NCBI RefSeq assembly: GCF_002797435.1
Contig: NZ_PGEN01000001.1
Span: 1,796,501 to 1,860,500 of the forward strand
Direction: 5' to 3'
Source: Sphingomonas koreensis
GTDB lineage: Bacteria; Pseudomonadota; Alphaproteobacteria; Sphingomonadales; Sphingomonadaceae
DNA: 64,000 nucleotides
The translations under genes and the position numbers were made by a program. This document shows positions 19,275-28,982 of the stretch, piece by piece. Under the pieces are notes generated by a model. That model worked only from the letters and a program-made list of their open reading frames with translations. It searched no databases and was not told where the DNA came from. How positions within the stretch are numbered: position 1 is the first letter of the stretch; each line of letters starts with the position of its first letter.

Positions 19275-21239
19275 TCAGAATGCGGTGCCCCAGCCGATAA
19301 GATGGAAGACGGTGGCGAACCACAGCAGCACGACCGAGCCAATCACCAGCACCACGCTCCAGATGCGGCGGAACTTGCCCGGCACACCTTTCCAGACTAG
19401 CCACAGGTTCCAGACCGCAACGCTAAGCAGCGCAATCAGGACGAGCGGCGTCGCGATCCGCAACGCGATCAATATCCCGTCGAGTTCACCATTCATCGAA
19501 GAGAAGTCAGACAACAGTGCCGAGGCGAACACCGGCCAGGCGACCATCACTGCCACCGCAAGTCCGGCAAGCGCGCAGGTCAGGCGATAGGCCCGCCATT
19601 CCGCGACGCTGCGCGCCGGACGGGCACCATAATATCGCCGGACGAGCGCGGTGATCGGCCAGAACAGCGCGGTCAGCGCGAGCGCGGCAAGGCTCGCCAA
19701 CAGCGCCGGAGCCAGCCAGGCGCTGGAGCTGTACCACGGAACGGGTTCGAACAGCATGAAGGGCGACGACGAATCGATCCCGAAGCGAACGACACGGCCA
19801 TTTTCCACTTTCGCCGCCAGGCGCATCCTGCCACCCACCTCACGCCAGACGAAGGGAGCGATCTCGACCCATTTTCGGGGCGCTCCCCCGACAGTCTGCG
19901 CCGCATCGAAGACCAGGCCGCCGTTGGCATCGAGCGTCACCTTGAACTGCCCGGCAATTTCGGCCGCCTTCAGAAAGCTCGTCTCCAGCCTGCGGGTCTT
20001 GTTGTAGGTTCCGACCATCATCCGCGCATGCTCGCGTGCCGTCGCGGCATCGACGCGGCCGTCACGCTGGGCAGCGGGGAAGTAACGATCGGCGAAGCCC
20101 TCGAACAACTGGCTGCGAATCGCGCCCGACACCTTGTTCGAGCCCGCAGCGTTCATCGACATATAGAGGCCGACCTTCTCGGCCGGGAACAGCCATAGCT
20201 GACTGTGGAACTCGATCGAATCGCCGCCGTGCGAGATCACCTTCCGGCCGTTGATATTCTGCTCGTAGAAGCCCAGCGCCATGCCGTTGAGAGGCGGAAT
20301 CGCCCGGGTGATGCTGTCGTGCATGAGGCGCGCGGTCTCGGGCTTGAGCAACGGCCCGCCATTGTCGAGATGCGCGATCATGAAGCGCCCGAGATCGGCG
20401 CCCGACGCGGCCATGCCGCCGGCCGGGGCGAAGCTGTTGAGTTCCGGCCGCCCCGGCTTGCCCGAGCCAAGCGCATAGCCCTTTGCGAGCAGTGGTTCGA
20501 GCCGGGCAGGCAGCTTCGCGCGCAGGGTCGAGTGCGTCATGCCGGCCGGTGCGAAAATCCGCTGCTCGACGTAGTTGTCGAAAGGCATGCCCGAAACCCG
20601 CTCGACAATGTAACCGGCGAGCGCGGTGCCATAGTTCGAATAGGCGGGCGTACTGCCAGGCGCGTAGATCCGCGCCGGAACCTGGCGCTTCATCGCCACG
20701 GCAAGGGTCGGAATATCCTTGATGTCGTAGCTGTTGAGGCCGCGTTGCACCTCATCGAAACCCGCAGTGTGGGTCATCAGATTGCGCATCGTGACGGGCT
20801 TGCCGGCATAGGGCGGAATCTTGAAATCGAGATAGGCGTTGATGTCCGTGTCGAGGTCGATCTTACCCGCCTCGACCATCTGCATCACGGCAGTCCAGGT
20901 GATCGTCTTCGACACCGACGCCTGCTTGAACAGCGTGGTTTCGGGATCGACCGACCGCCGGTTCGCGACATCAGCAAAGCCGAAGCCTCTCTGGGTGAGA
21001 ACCGCCCCGTCCTTGACCACGACGACAACCGCTCCCGCGGCATTTCCGCGTTCGAGCGCATAGGGCATGTAGCCGTCCAGCCAGATATCGACGTCGGCCT
21101 TGGTGATCTCCCGGGCCGGGACGCTCGCAGCCACAGCTTCAGCGGTTGCAGTGGTGGGAGCCGGGTTCGACGCCGCAGCGCCTGCCAGCATCGCCAAGGC
21201 GAATGCGCCCGCCATCTTGATCGATCTGCCAAACCGCAT
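19275..21239 (-). CDS. Serine hydrolase (class C beta-lactamase/PBP4-like) with C-terminal membrane domain, paralogue 2
   Basis: 654 residues with the same layout as the hydrolase at 9481-11460: signal peptide (AGAFALAMLAGAAAS), catalytic domain with S108-V-S-K111 and an AYSNYGTA motif, middle domain, and four C-terminal transmembrane helices (about residues 505-650). Start at 21239 has GGAG upstream; the frame extends further to 21494, but that part is arginine-rich and lacks similarity. The two genes flank the dgc operon, which suggests duplication within the locus and processing of related D-peptide or ester substrates. Confidence 0.87.
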   Translation of the reverse strand: MRFGRSIKMAGAFALAMLAGAAASNPAPTTATAEAVAASVPAREITKADVDIWLDGYMPYALERGNAAGAVVVVVKDGAVLTQRGFGFADVANRRSVDPETTLFKQASVSKTITWTAVMQMVEAGKIDLDTDINAYLDFKIPPYAGKPVTMRNLMTHTAGFDEVQRGLNSYDIKDIPTLAVAMKRQVPARIYAPGSTPAYSNYGTALAGYIVERVSGMPFDNYVEQRIFAPAGMTHSTLRAKLPARLEPLLAKGYALGSGKPGRPELNSFAPAGGMAASGADLGRFMIAHLDNGGPLLKPETARLMHDSITRAIPPLNGMALGFYEQNINGRKVISHGGDSIEFHSQLWLFPAEKVGLYMSMNAAGSNKVSGAIRSQLFEGFADRYFPAAQRDGRVDAATAREHARMMVGTYNKTRRLETSFLKAAEIAGQFKVTLDANGGLVFDAAQTVGGAPRKWVEIAPFVWREVGGRMRLAAKVENGRVVRFGIDSSSPFMLFEPVPWYSSSAWLAPALLASLAALALTALFWPITALVRRYYGARPARSVAEWRAYRLTCALAGLAVAVMVAWPVFASALLSDFSSMNGELDGILIALRIATPLVLIALLSVAVWNLWLVWKGVPGKFRRIWSVVLVIGSVVLLWFATVFHLIGWGTAF

Positions 21240-21548
21240 CTTGCTCTCCGATGCCGCCTCTCCCAACGCAGAGAGCACGACGATTTCCCAAATGAAATTT
21301 TTTTCATTTTGAGACACTCCATCTAGCACCGCTTTGTCAATGGCCGATTTAGGCGCTTGCGATCTGCGCCGGAGGAGGGCCGGCCGGCCGCCGCCTCTCG
21401 TGCCCCGCTCAGCCGGAACCGAAGGGGCGCTTGCATTGCGCTCATCGTTTGGACCGTTATAGTTGCAGGCGAGTTCTATTCTTGATTGCGACAAGATGAT
21501 CCTGCACCGAAACGAGCTTGACCAACATTCACCAGAACGCGGCGTCGC
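21240..21548. other. Divergent regulatory region (serine hydrolase / XRE-cupin regulator)
   Basis: 309 bases between divergent genes. It contains an AT-rich palindrome AAATGAAA-TTTT-TTTCATTT (21290-21309) near the hydrolase gene. I see no additional credible gene here. Confidence 0.55.
21290..21311. promoter_or_regulatory. Candidate shared operator, copy 3
   Basis: An 8-bp inverted repeat with a T4 spacer (21290-21309) lies about 50 bases upstream of the hydrolase start. Its GAAATTTTTTTCATTTTG portion (21294-21311) resembles the motif at 6217-6232. It sits next to the XRE-cupin regulator gene, so autoregulation plus control of the hydrolase is a fair guess. Confidence 0.35.
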
Positions 21549-22193
21549 ATGAAGGACGGCCAGCCTACCCTCGGAAAGTTGCTGCGTGGCCTGCGCGATC
21601 GTAATCGCTGGACTCTAAAGGAAATGAGCGAGCAAACGGGAATTCCCGTCTCGACGCTTTCCAAGATCGAGCACGACCGCCTCACGCTCTCTTACGACAA
21701 GCTCCTGCAGCTCAGCCGGCGGCTGAATATTCGCATGTCGGAACTGTTCGCCGAGAATGACGGCAGCGAAACGCAGGTTACCGCACGGCGCAGCGTCGGC
21801 GATCTCAGCCGTGCCGTTCGGGTCAAGACGCCCAACTACGACTATTTCTATCTGTGCACGGAGTTGCGGCGGAAGCGGATGCTTCCGATCATGACGCGCA
21901 TTCGTGCCAAGACCCCCGAGGAATTCGGCGAGCTCGTTCGGCATCCCGGCGAGGAATTCGTCTTCGTCGTGTCAGGCCGGATCGTTGTGCATACCGAATT
22001 CTACGACCCCGTCGCTCTCGAAGAGGGGCAATCGATCTACATCGATTCGAATATGGGCCACGCCTACATCACGGGCGAAGGGTGCGACGAGGCGGTCGTG
22101 CTCGGCGTATGTTCCAGCGCGGAAAGTGATCTCATGGGCTCGCTCATGAACCTCCATGGCGAGGACGCTGAAAGAGCGCCCGCCGGCGAGTGA
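21549..22193 (+). CDS. XRE-family regulator with C-terminal cupin domain
   Basis: 214 residues: an N-terminal helix-turn-helix (LGKLLRGLRDRNRWTLKEMSEQTGIPVSTLSKIE, about residues 8-41) and a C-terminal cupin sensor (HPGEEFVFVVSGRIVVHTEFYDPVALEEG). This architecture is common for regulators of amino-acid and polyamine catabolism that sense a small ligand in the cupin. Divergent from the third serine hydrolase and adjacent to the dgc locus, it is the best candidate for the locus regulator. Confidence 0.9.
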   Translation: MKDGQPTLGKLLRGLRDRNRWTLKEMSEQTGIPVSTLSKIEHDRLTLSYDKLLQLSRRLNIRMSELFAENDGSETQVTARRSVGDLSRAVRVKTPNYDYFYLCTELRRKRMLPIMTRIRAKTPEEFGELVRHPGEEFVFVVSGRIVVHTEFYDPVALEEGQSIYIDSNMGHAYITGEGCDEAVVLGVCSSAESDLMGSLMNLHGEDAERAPAGE

Positions 22194-22443
22194 AGGATGT
22201 GCCAACCGCCACATCGCCAGGATTGACGCGGATTGGAGGGACGTTCGTCCGATCCGGTGAAGGCCGCAACCGCTGAACCGAACGTCAATCGAAAGTGGAC
22301 GGACTCGATCCGGCGCCGGCAAAGAATCGTCTTCTTGTTCCGGTACGTGCAGCGCGAGCGCAAAGGGGTCGTTGCCACCTGCTGCTTTGGCTTCACCGTG
22401 AGGCGAACCGGGCCATCCCGGGCGGCCGGTTCGAACGGGCCCT

Positions 22444-22785
22444 TCAGCCCGACATGGGCTGCAACATGCGATGCGAGGCATGGCTGAGGGCATCCAGCAC
22501 ACGGTCGATCACGCCGGCGTTGCTTACCGCCTTGGGAAGCTCGCGACGCGCGAACTGTTGCAAACGGTCCACGTCGCGCTGCGGCACTGCGAGCCTGACC
22601 GACATCCTTGTGATGTCTTCAACCCTTCTTCCCTGCACGGTTTTTCCCGACGCGAGAAAATGATCGAGCAGACGCTTGCGGTCGGCGAAGGTCCAGCCCA
22701 ACGCGTCGAGCTCAACTGGGGTCAGTGAAAGAAGGGCCAGCGCGAACTCCATGACGTCGTCGAATGGGAGCACGATATGCACCAT
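22444..22785 (-). CDS. Hypothetical protein, 113 residues
   Basis: I do not recognise this product. Predicted mostly helical, it starts MVHIVLPFDDVMEFALALLS and is rich in Arg/Leu further on. It is last in a leftward run after the Usg-like gene (41-base gap). A longer frame starts with GTG at 22863 inside the Usg gene but has no spaced ribosome site, so ATG 22785 is preferred. A real gene is likely but not certain. Confidence 0.5.
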   Translation of the reverse strand: MVHIVLPFDDVMEFALALLSLTPVELDALGWTFADRKRLLDHFLASGKTVQGRRVEDITRMSVRLAVPQRDVDRLQQFARRELPKAVSNAGVIDRVLDALSHASHRMLQPMSG

Positions 22786-22826
22786 TCTGCCGCCACGCTC
22801 GCGCCATCGCTGACCAAGCGACCGCT

Positions 22827-23096
22827 TCACGGGATCGAGATGACGCCATCGACTGCGCGCCACTCCACCGGTCCGATCAGATGGTTGCCGGCAACCCGGA
22901 CGGAATGGAGCGCTGCCTCGATTTCCCGCTGCCAGTGATCGAGAAAGGCGAACAGCGCGGGGAAATCAGGCGCCAGATCATAGTCCTGCCAGGCGAACAG
23001 CTGGAGCAGCGACGGCGCGTCGGGCCGATAGTAATAGATCTCCGCCATGGTCAGGCTATAGCCGTCGAGTTGGGCGAGAAATGCGCGGTCGCTCAT
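22827..23096 (-). CDS. usg: Usg-like family protein
   Basis: 89-residue protein of the alphaproteobacterial Usg family, whose function is not known. Characteristic segments are LTMAEIYYYRPDAPSLLQ, FAWQDYDLAPDFPAL and LDHWQREIEAALHSVRVA. It overlaps the upstream gene by an ATGA junction, showing translational coupling, and lies divergent from groES-groEL, so an association with stress proteins is possible. Confidence 0.85.
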   Translation of the reverse strand: MSDRAFLAQLDGYSLTMAEIYYYRPDAPSLLQLFAWQDYDLAPDFPALFAFLDHWQREIEAALHSVRVAGNHLIGPVEWRAVDGVISIP

Positions 23097-23329
23097 TGCA
23101 CTTGCGACCCCGGTTTCGCGCCTTGATCAAGGGCGCGCATGGCCTCGAGGACCTCGTCGACCGGGACGGCGCGCTGCGCGCCGGGCGGTTTGCGTAGCGC
23201 CGGATGGTCTTCGACCGCCGAACGATCGGATGCCCAGGATGCAAGGATCGCGCGCTTCACTTCCGGCTCCAGGCTCGGATGGCGCGCAACGTCGAAGGGA
23301 TGCAAGAAACGCGAAAATGGCTGCGACAT
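23093..23329 (-). CDS. Small conserved hypothetical protein, 78 residues
   Basis: Short soluble protein with FLHPFDVARHPSLEPEVKRA followed by ILASWASDRSAVEDHPALRKPP, a pattern I associate with small alphaproteobacterial proteins of unknown function. Start chosen at ATG 23329 (MSQPFSRF) with a GGAGG-like site upstream; its stop overlaps the start of usg (ATGA). First gene of the leftward trio divergent from groES. Confidence 0.75.
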   Translation of the reverse strand: MSQPFSRFLHPFDVARHPSLEPEVKRAILASWASDRSAVEDHPALRKPPGAQRAVPVDEVLEAMRALDQGAKPGSQVQ

Positions 23330-23483
23330 AGCTCGGCCTCCTTCCTTCGTGTCGCTCCTTTCTCGTCGCGCGGATCGGATCCGCATGGGGAATTTTGTCG
23401 CGGTAGCCGGCCTCGTCAAGGGGTTGGACGACAACGAGATTGGCACTGTCGAGACGAGGTTGCCAAATTTTTCGCGCGACCCT

Positions 23484-23511
23484 CTTGAACGCAAAAATTG
23501 GCTTTCCTAGC
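23484..23511 (+). promoter_or_regulatory. Possible heat-shock (sigma-32) promoter of groESL
   Basis: CTTGAA (23484-23489) is followed 17 bases later by CCTAG, about 70 bases before groES. It resembles the alphaproteobacterial RpoH pattern CTTGAA-N17/18-CYTAT. The -10 part is imperfect, and I see no CIRCE inverted repeat. Confidence 0.4.
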
Positions 23512-23579
23512 TCTGCGCCGCCTCAAGTTCGAACGAACGAGAGGGCTATCACATTCTGTTTTGCATCTGGAGGTTATGC

Positions 23580-25563
<1,984 letters not shown>

Positions 25564-25571
25564 TCCGCCTT

Positions 25572-25600
25572 GGGGAGCCCGGGAACGGGCTCCCCCTCTT
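25572..25600 (+). terminator. Rho-independent terminator of groESL
   Basis: GGGGAGCCCG (25572-25581), loop GGAA, CGGGCTCCCC (25586-25595), then a pyrimidine tail CTCTT. It lies 9 bases after the groEL stop. Confidence 0.88.
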
Positions 25601-25646
25601 ACCGCCAGACTCGAAGCCGTGCGGTGCGCCTTCAAATAAGTCGCAT
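25596..25646 (-). mobile_element. Relic of an IS5-family transposase gene
   Basis: About 45 bases (accgccagactcgaag...) match 29430-29474 inside the IS5-family transposase with only four or five differences. On the minus strand they encode KAHRTASSLAVRGG, against KAYRTASSLAVKRG in the transposase. No terminal repeats or other parts of the element surround it, so it is a short leftover or a recombination scar abutting the groEL terminator. Confidence 0.65.
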
Positions 25647-25684
25647 CACGCGAAGTAGGCTTACCGAACGAGGGCGGCCAAAGC

Positions 25685-26194
25685 TCAGATCTGCAATACT
25701 ACCGATTCGGCAAGCCCGCGGTAGAATTGACCGACGCATTCGAAATCACTCGAGCCGAGCACAATCAACCCTCCTAGGGATATGCGGGTCAGTGGCGAAC
25801 CGGGGCCCGCTGTCCATCCCAAGGTCATCAGTCGAGGATCATCCCGATCTTGGTGCCTTGCAACCCCGCCGCAATGGAAGAGCGAGTTGCGCGACCTTCC
25901 AAGCGCAACAAGGCGTCCAATATCGTCCTCAGCACCGACGGCATCCCGCCGAAACCGTTGAAGCTTGTTCGCAGTGTTCCATTGATTTGGGTTGTCGAAC
26001 TCGCCGCGTTCCCGAAACGCGGCGTCGACCAGCAAGTTTAGGAACCTGTCGAGTTCGCGTAGACCGTTGGCGATCGCCTTCGACTGGAGGGAATGCGTTA
26101 TCTGCGGCTGTTTCCGGCGTGTGTGAGGCCATTGCGCAAATACTTCGGCGCCGCGACGAAGGGTGTCCTGCGTCCAATTGATCTCGTGGGTCAT
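25685..26194 (-). CDS. Hypothetical protein with HEPN-like motif
   Basis: 169 residues, not recognised. Predicted helical in its first two thirds, with LGRSRNSLFHCGG near residue 100, which fits the RX4-6H signature of HEPN domains (R-N-S-L-F-H). HEPN proteins are often RNases or toxins, but the match is a short motif only. ATG at 26194 has AGGA upstream. Lower GC than the flanking genes and the nearby IS relic suggest acquired DNA. Confidence 0.6.
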   Translation of the reverse strand: MTHEINWTQDTLRRGAEVFAQWPHTRRKQPQITHSLQSKAIANGLRELDRFLNLLVDAAFRERGEFDNPNQWNTANKLQRFRRDAVGAEDDIGRLVALGRSRNSLFHCGGVARHQDRDDPRLMTLGWTAGPGSPLTRISLGGLIVLGSSDFECVGQFYRGLAESVVLQI

Positions 26195-26308
26195 ACAGTC
26201 CTTCGAGAAGCTTGGGCGGGTTAGCTGCTATGTTCCGAGACCATTGATCCACCGGCCGGTGTGCAGCGCGTCGATCGAAGGATCTACCGAGCGTAGATGT
26301 CCGACGGG

Positions 26309-26584
26309 TCAGCCACTCGCGTACGCTGCGATGGCAAGTTCGACGGCTTCACACCCATCAGCACTCGCGACCGCGAGGTCCAGTGGGCGGCCATCGAGGC
26401 TGGCGTGATAGGCGTTGAGAAACGCGATCGCGGCATCTGCACCGAGAAGGTTCCAGGCAAGCAAGGTAACGCGGCTCTGCCGCTCGACTGCATCAGGGGC
26501 GAGGTGCTTCGTCCTGTTCCCGAACATTCTGCGTTTAGGTGCTGCCGTTTCCCGCAGAGGATTGTCTTCGTTCGCCTCGCTCAA
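26309..26584 (-). CDS. MbcA/ParS (DUF2384)-like protein
   Basis: 91 residues. The C-terminal half, [21 protein letters not shown] followed by [11 protein letters not shown], resembles the toxin-binding domain of MbcA/ParS/Xre antitoxins (typical GGRPLDLL...GAEAV). The expected partner toxin (RES or similar) is not adjacent. The start may be TTG 26584, overlapping the stop of the IF-1-like gene as TTGA, or ATG 26527. Confidence 0.55.
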   Translation of the reverse strand: MSEANEDNPLRETAAPKRRMFGNRTKHLAPDAVERQSRVTLLAWNLLGADAAIAFLNAYHASLDGRPLDLAVASADGCEAVELAIAAYASG

Positions 26585-26841
26585 CGCCGATTTCCTTTGC
26601 GCAACTGAGTGCCCGAATGTGCCACCCGCTCGCGGTAGACGAGCCGACCCTTTTCCATGTCATAAGGCGACATCTCCACCTGCACGCGATCCCCTACCAG
26701 CGTGCGGATGCGAAACTTCCGCATCTTGCCTGCGGTATAGACGATGATCCGGTGCTCGTTCTCTAGCAGAACGCGAAAGCGCCCATCCGGAAGGATTTCC
26801 TCGATCAGTCCATCGAGAGTGATCAGATCCTCCTTGCTCAA
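26581..26841 (-). CDS. infA: Translation initiation factor IF-1 paralogue
   Basis: 86-residue S1/OB-fold protein aligning over its whole length with IF-1: [39 protein letters not shown] and KGRLVYR. The likely start is TTG 26841 (LSKEDLI), since no ATG precedes the domain at a suitable place. It carries an extended basic tail (TQLRKGNRR). Its setting between two small genes, rather than in a housekeeping context, suggests an extra or stress-related IF-1 copy. Confidence 0.85.
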   Translation of the reverse strand: MSKEDLITLDGLIEEILPDGRFRVLLENEHRIIVYTAGKMRKFRIRTLVGDRVQVEMSPYDMEKGRLVYRERVAHSGTQLRKGNRR

Positions 26842-26851
26842 GCTGTCAGCC

Positions 26852-27025
26852 TCAGCCGGCCTGGAGCGGCGGCAAAGCGCCCCCAAGCCGATCCTGGAGC
26901 TCCCTGATGCGGGCAGCATAGCCACGCGCGAGTCCGCGATGTGCATGCCGCGCCTCACACGAGGGTGCCTCCGCGGCCCGCATCAACGAGATCTGATGAC
27001 GTGCAAGAAGATAATTGAGATCCAT
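26852..27025 (-). CDS. Small conserved protein, 57 residues
   Basis: Begins [17 protein letters not shown] and ends [11 protein letters not shown]; it is rich in Arg, Ala and His. I recognise this type of short sphingomonad protein, but its function is unknown. GGAG lies 8 bases before ATG 27025. It ends 10 bases before the IF-1-like start, so the three genes probably form one transcript. Confidence 0.65.
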   Translation of the reverse strand: MDLNYLLARHQISLMRAAEAPSCEARHAHRGLARGYAARIRELQDRLGGALPPLQAG

Positions 27026-27271
27026 GACATGCTCCAGCCGGATGTAAGCGGGAGCGCAGTTGTCTCTCAGCCACTGGCGCCTACGAAGCCGTCTGCCAGC
27101 GATGAGCCACATATAGGTGCGCCGTGGCTCATATTTAACCCCGGCCAAGAGAAACATATTGCTGGGCCGTCGGGTAGAAGCATGCTGGTCGTCGGATACG
27201 GTCGGCATGGGCTGCGACCCTTGCAGCGATAGCGTAGTTGAGGCTTTTGCATCGGAGGCTACTCTGCTGCC

Positions 27272-27841
27272 ATGAAGAGTGGCCGGAAACGCGCGGAGGA
27301 TCGAGAAAGGCTGGTCGGCACACTCTCCCGTGTCGCGCGCGGCGAGCAGGAGGCGCTGCGCGAGCTCTACGCGGCCACCGCCTCGAAACTTTTCGGCGTT
27401 TGCCTCCGTATCTCGCACGACAGAGAAGCTGCCGAGGATATCTTGCAGGACGTGTATCTCAAGGTGTGGAACAAGGCGGGGCGGTTCGACGCAGCGCGGG
27501 CGAGCCCGATCACCTGGCTCTGCGCGATCGCGCGCAACACGGCCATCGATTGGCGCCGCGCAAATCGTGCCGAGCCGCTGCTCCGCGAAGATGCCGCGGC
27601 CCATATCGCCGATGATCGCGCGACCGCGGCCGAGCAGATCGGGGAGGCGCAGGATCGGGCCCGGATCTTCCATTGCCTCGATGCCCTGGAGGCCAGACAG
27701 GGCAGTGCGATCCGTGCCGCCTTTTTCGACGGCTTTACCTATGCGCAGCTTGCCGATCGCATGAAGGTGCCGCTCGGCACGATGAAGAGCTGGGTCCGCC
27801 GTGGCCTAATCCAATTGCGCGATTGTCTCGGCGATGACTGA
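27272..27841 (+). CDS. ECF-type RNA polymerase sigma factor
   Basis: 189-residue group IV sigma factor. Region 2 is LFGVCLRISHDREAAEDILQDVYLKVW with TWLCAIARNTAIDWRR, and region 4 is IRAAFFDGFTYAQLADRMKVPLGTMKSWVRRGL. It overlaps the next gene, an RskA-type anti-sigma factor, by 8 bases, as in SigK/RskA-like pairs. Probably controls an envelope or oxidative stress response; targets unknown, though the fasciclin remnant downstream is often part of such operons. Confidence 0.93.
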   Translation: MKSGRKRAEDRERLVGTLSRVARGEQEALRELYAATASKLFGVCLRISHDREAAEDILQDVYLKVWNKAGRFDAARASPITWLCAIARNTAIDWRRANRAEPLLREDAAAHIADDRATAAEQIGEAQDRARIFHCLDALEARQGSAIRAAFFDGFTYAQLADRMKVPLGTMKSWVRRGLIQLRDCLGDD

Positions 27842-28538
27842 GCCGCTTTCCCCCGACCACGACGTGCTCGCGGCCGAGCTGGCGCTGGGCGTGCTGAATG
27901 GCGCTGAGCGCGCCGAAGCGCTGCGACTGACACTCGCCGACCCCGCCTTCGCCGCCGCCGTCGATGCATGGCGCGCTCGGCTCGAGCCATTGGGCGACGA
28001 TTTCGCCGAGGCGGCCCCGCCTGATCTCTGGCCCGCGATCGAAGCCCGGCTAGAAACGCGTGACGTCGGCGCCGTCCGCCAGCTCCGCTTCTGGCGCTGG
28101 GGGGCGATCGGTTCAAGCGCGCTTGCCGCCTCGCTTGCAGCGCTGCTCGTCTTCGCACCGGCGCCCGAACCGATCACGGTGGTGAAAGAGGTGGTTCGCG
28201 CGCCCGATCAGATGGCGGTGGCGCAGCTGGGCGGGGAAGCGGGCGCCTCGCTAGCCGCCAATTACGATCCAGGACAGGGCACGCTGCGCATCCGCGCGCT
28301 CGAGATGCCGTCCAGCGACCTCGCGCCCGAACTCTGGGTCATCCCCGCGGACGGGGTGCCGCGCTCGCTAGGCCTCGTCAGTCCGCAGGGAACCACCAGC
28401 GTTGCGATCCCCGCAAAGCTGCGCGCGCTGATTGTCGACGGCGCGACGCTCGCGGTCACGATGGAACCCGTCGAGGGTGCGCCCCACGCGGCGCCGAGCA
28501 GCGCCCCGGTCGCCGCCGGAAGAATCTCGAGAATCTGA
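27834..28538 (+). CDS. Anti-sigma factor, RskA family
   Basis: 234 residues: an N-terminal cytoplasmic anti-sigma helix region (DHDVLAAELALGVLNGAERAEA), one transmembrane helix near residues 89-105 (GSSALAASLAALLVFAPA), and a periplasmic RskA domain with PELWVIPADGVPRSLGLV. Holds the upstream sigma factor inactive at the membrane by family analogy. Overlapping start implies coupled translation. Confidence 0.9.
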   Translation: MTEPLSPDHDVLAAELALGVLNGAERAEALRLTLADPAFAAAVDAWRARLEPLGDDFAEAAPPDLWPAIEARLETRDVGAVRQLRFWRWGAIGSSALAASLAALLVFAPAPEPITVVKEVVRAPDQMAVAQLGGEAGASLAANYDPGQGTLRIRALEMPSSDLAPELWVIPADGVPRSLGLVSPQGTTSVAIPAKLRALIVDGATLAVTMEPVEGAPHAAPSSAPVAAGRISRI

Positions 28539-28617
28539 TAGCCGCCGTATCCGCGGCGCGATCCGCTCCGTAGCTTGGCCAGCACCTCCCGGGGTGCCAC
28601 CCAAGAGGAGCAGATCA

Positions 28618-28812
28618 ATGACGCGCACTCTATTCAAAATCGCCTTCACCCTTGCCGGCATGGCGCTGGTCGCCACCGGCGCGCTCGCCGCGCAAAAGAA
28701 CCCGATGGTCGGCGCCGCCGCGACCTACCCGGCCAAGGATCCCACGACGCTGGTCGCCGCGGTGAACGCCAACGGGCTGATGGACACCCTCTTCACATGC
28801 GCAGATTTCTGA
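28618..28812 (+). pseudogene. Fasciclin-domain protein, truncated
   Basis: After GAGGAG and ATG 28618 there is a signal peptide (LAGMALVATGALAAQ) and the beginning of a fasciclin-type secreted protein (NPMVGAAATYPAKDPTTLVA then AVNANGLMDTL). The reading stops after 64 residues, whereas FAS1 proteins need about 180. The sequence switches abruptly near 28788 to the start of an outer-membrane protein gene, so a deletion removed the FAS1 core. Confidence 0.75.
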
Positions 28813-28982
28813 CGGCAAGCATCGCGGCAATAGCCTTAGCCTTCATCCCGCCCGCGCTCGCGCAGGATGGCGAGGCCGAGTTCGACGGTTTCCAGATCGG
28901 GGCCGCTACATCGAATCTCAACACCGCTGCACGAACAACGAGGACGGCATCGACTATCACGTCCGCCTTGGCGGCGATCTAG
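28797..28982 (+). pseudogene. Outer-membrane beta-barrel protein, frameshifted and cut by IS5
   Basis: ATG 28797 opens a signal peptide (FLTASIAAIALAFIPPALAQ) followed by GEAEFDGFQIG. One base appears lost in the G-run near 28901-28904; in the next frame the text continues GRYIESQHRCTNNEDGIDYH, as in outer-membrane barrel proteins. About 60 residues in, the sequence ends at the IS5-family element. Non-functional. Confidence 0.65.

Noticed and set aside
26852-27673. 273-residue leftward frame extending over the ECF sigma factor
   Set aside because: Only the last 57 residues look real; the upstream part is antisense to the sigma factor start and to its promoter region.
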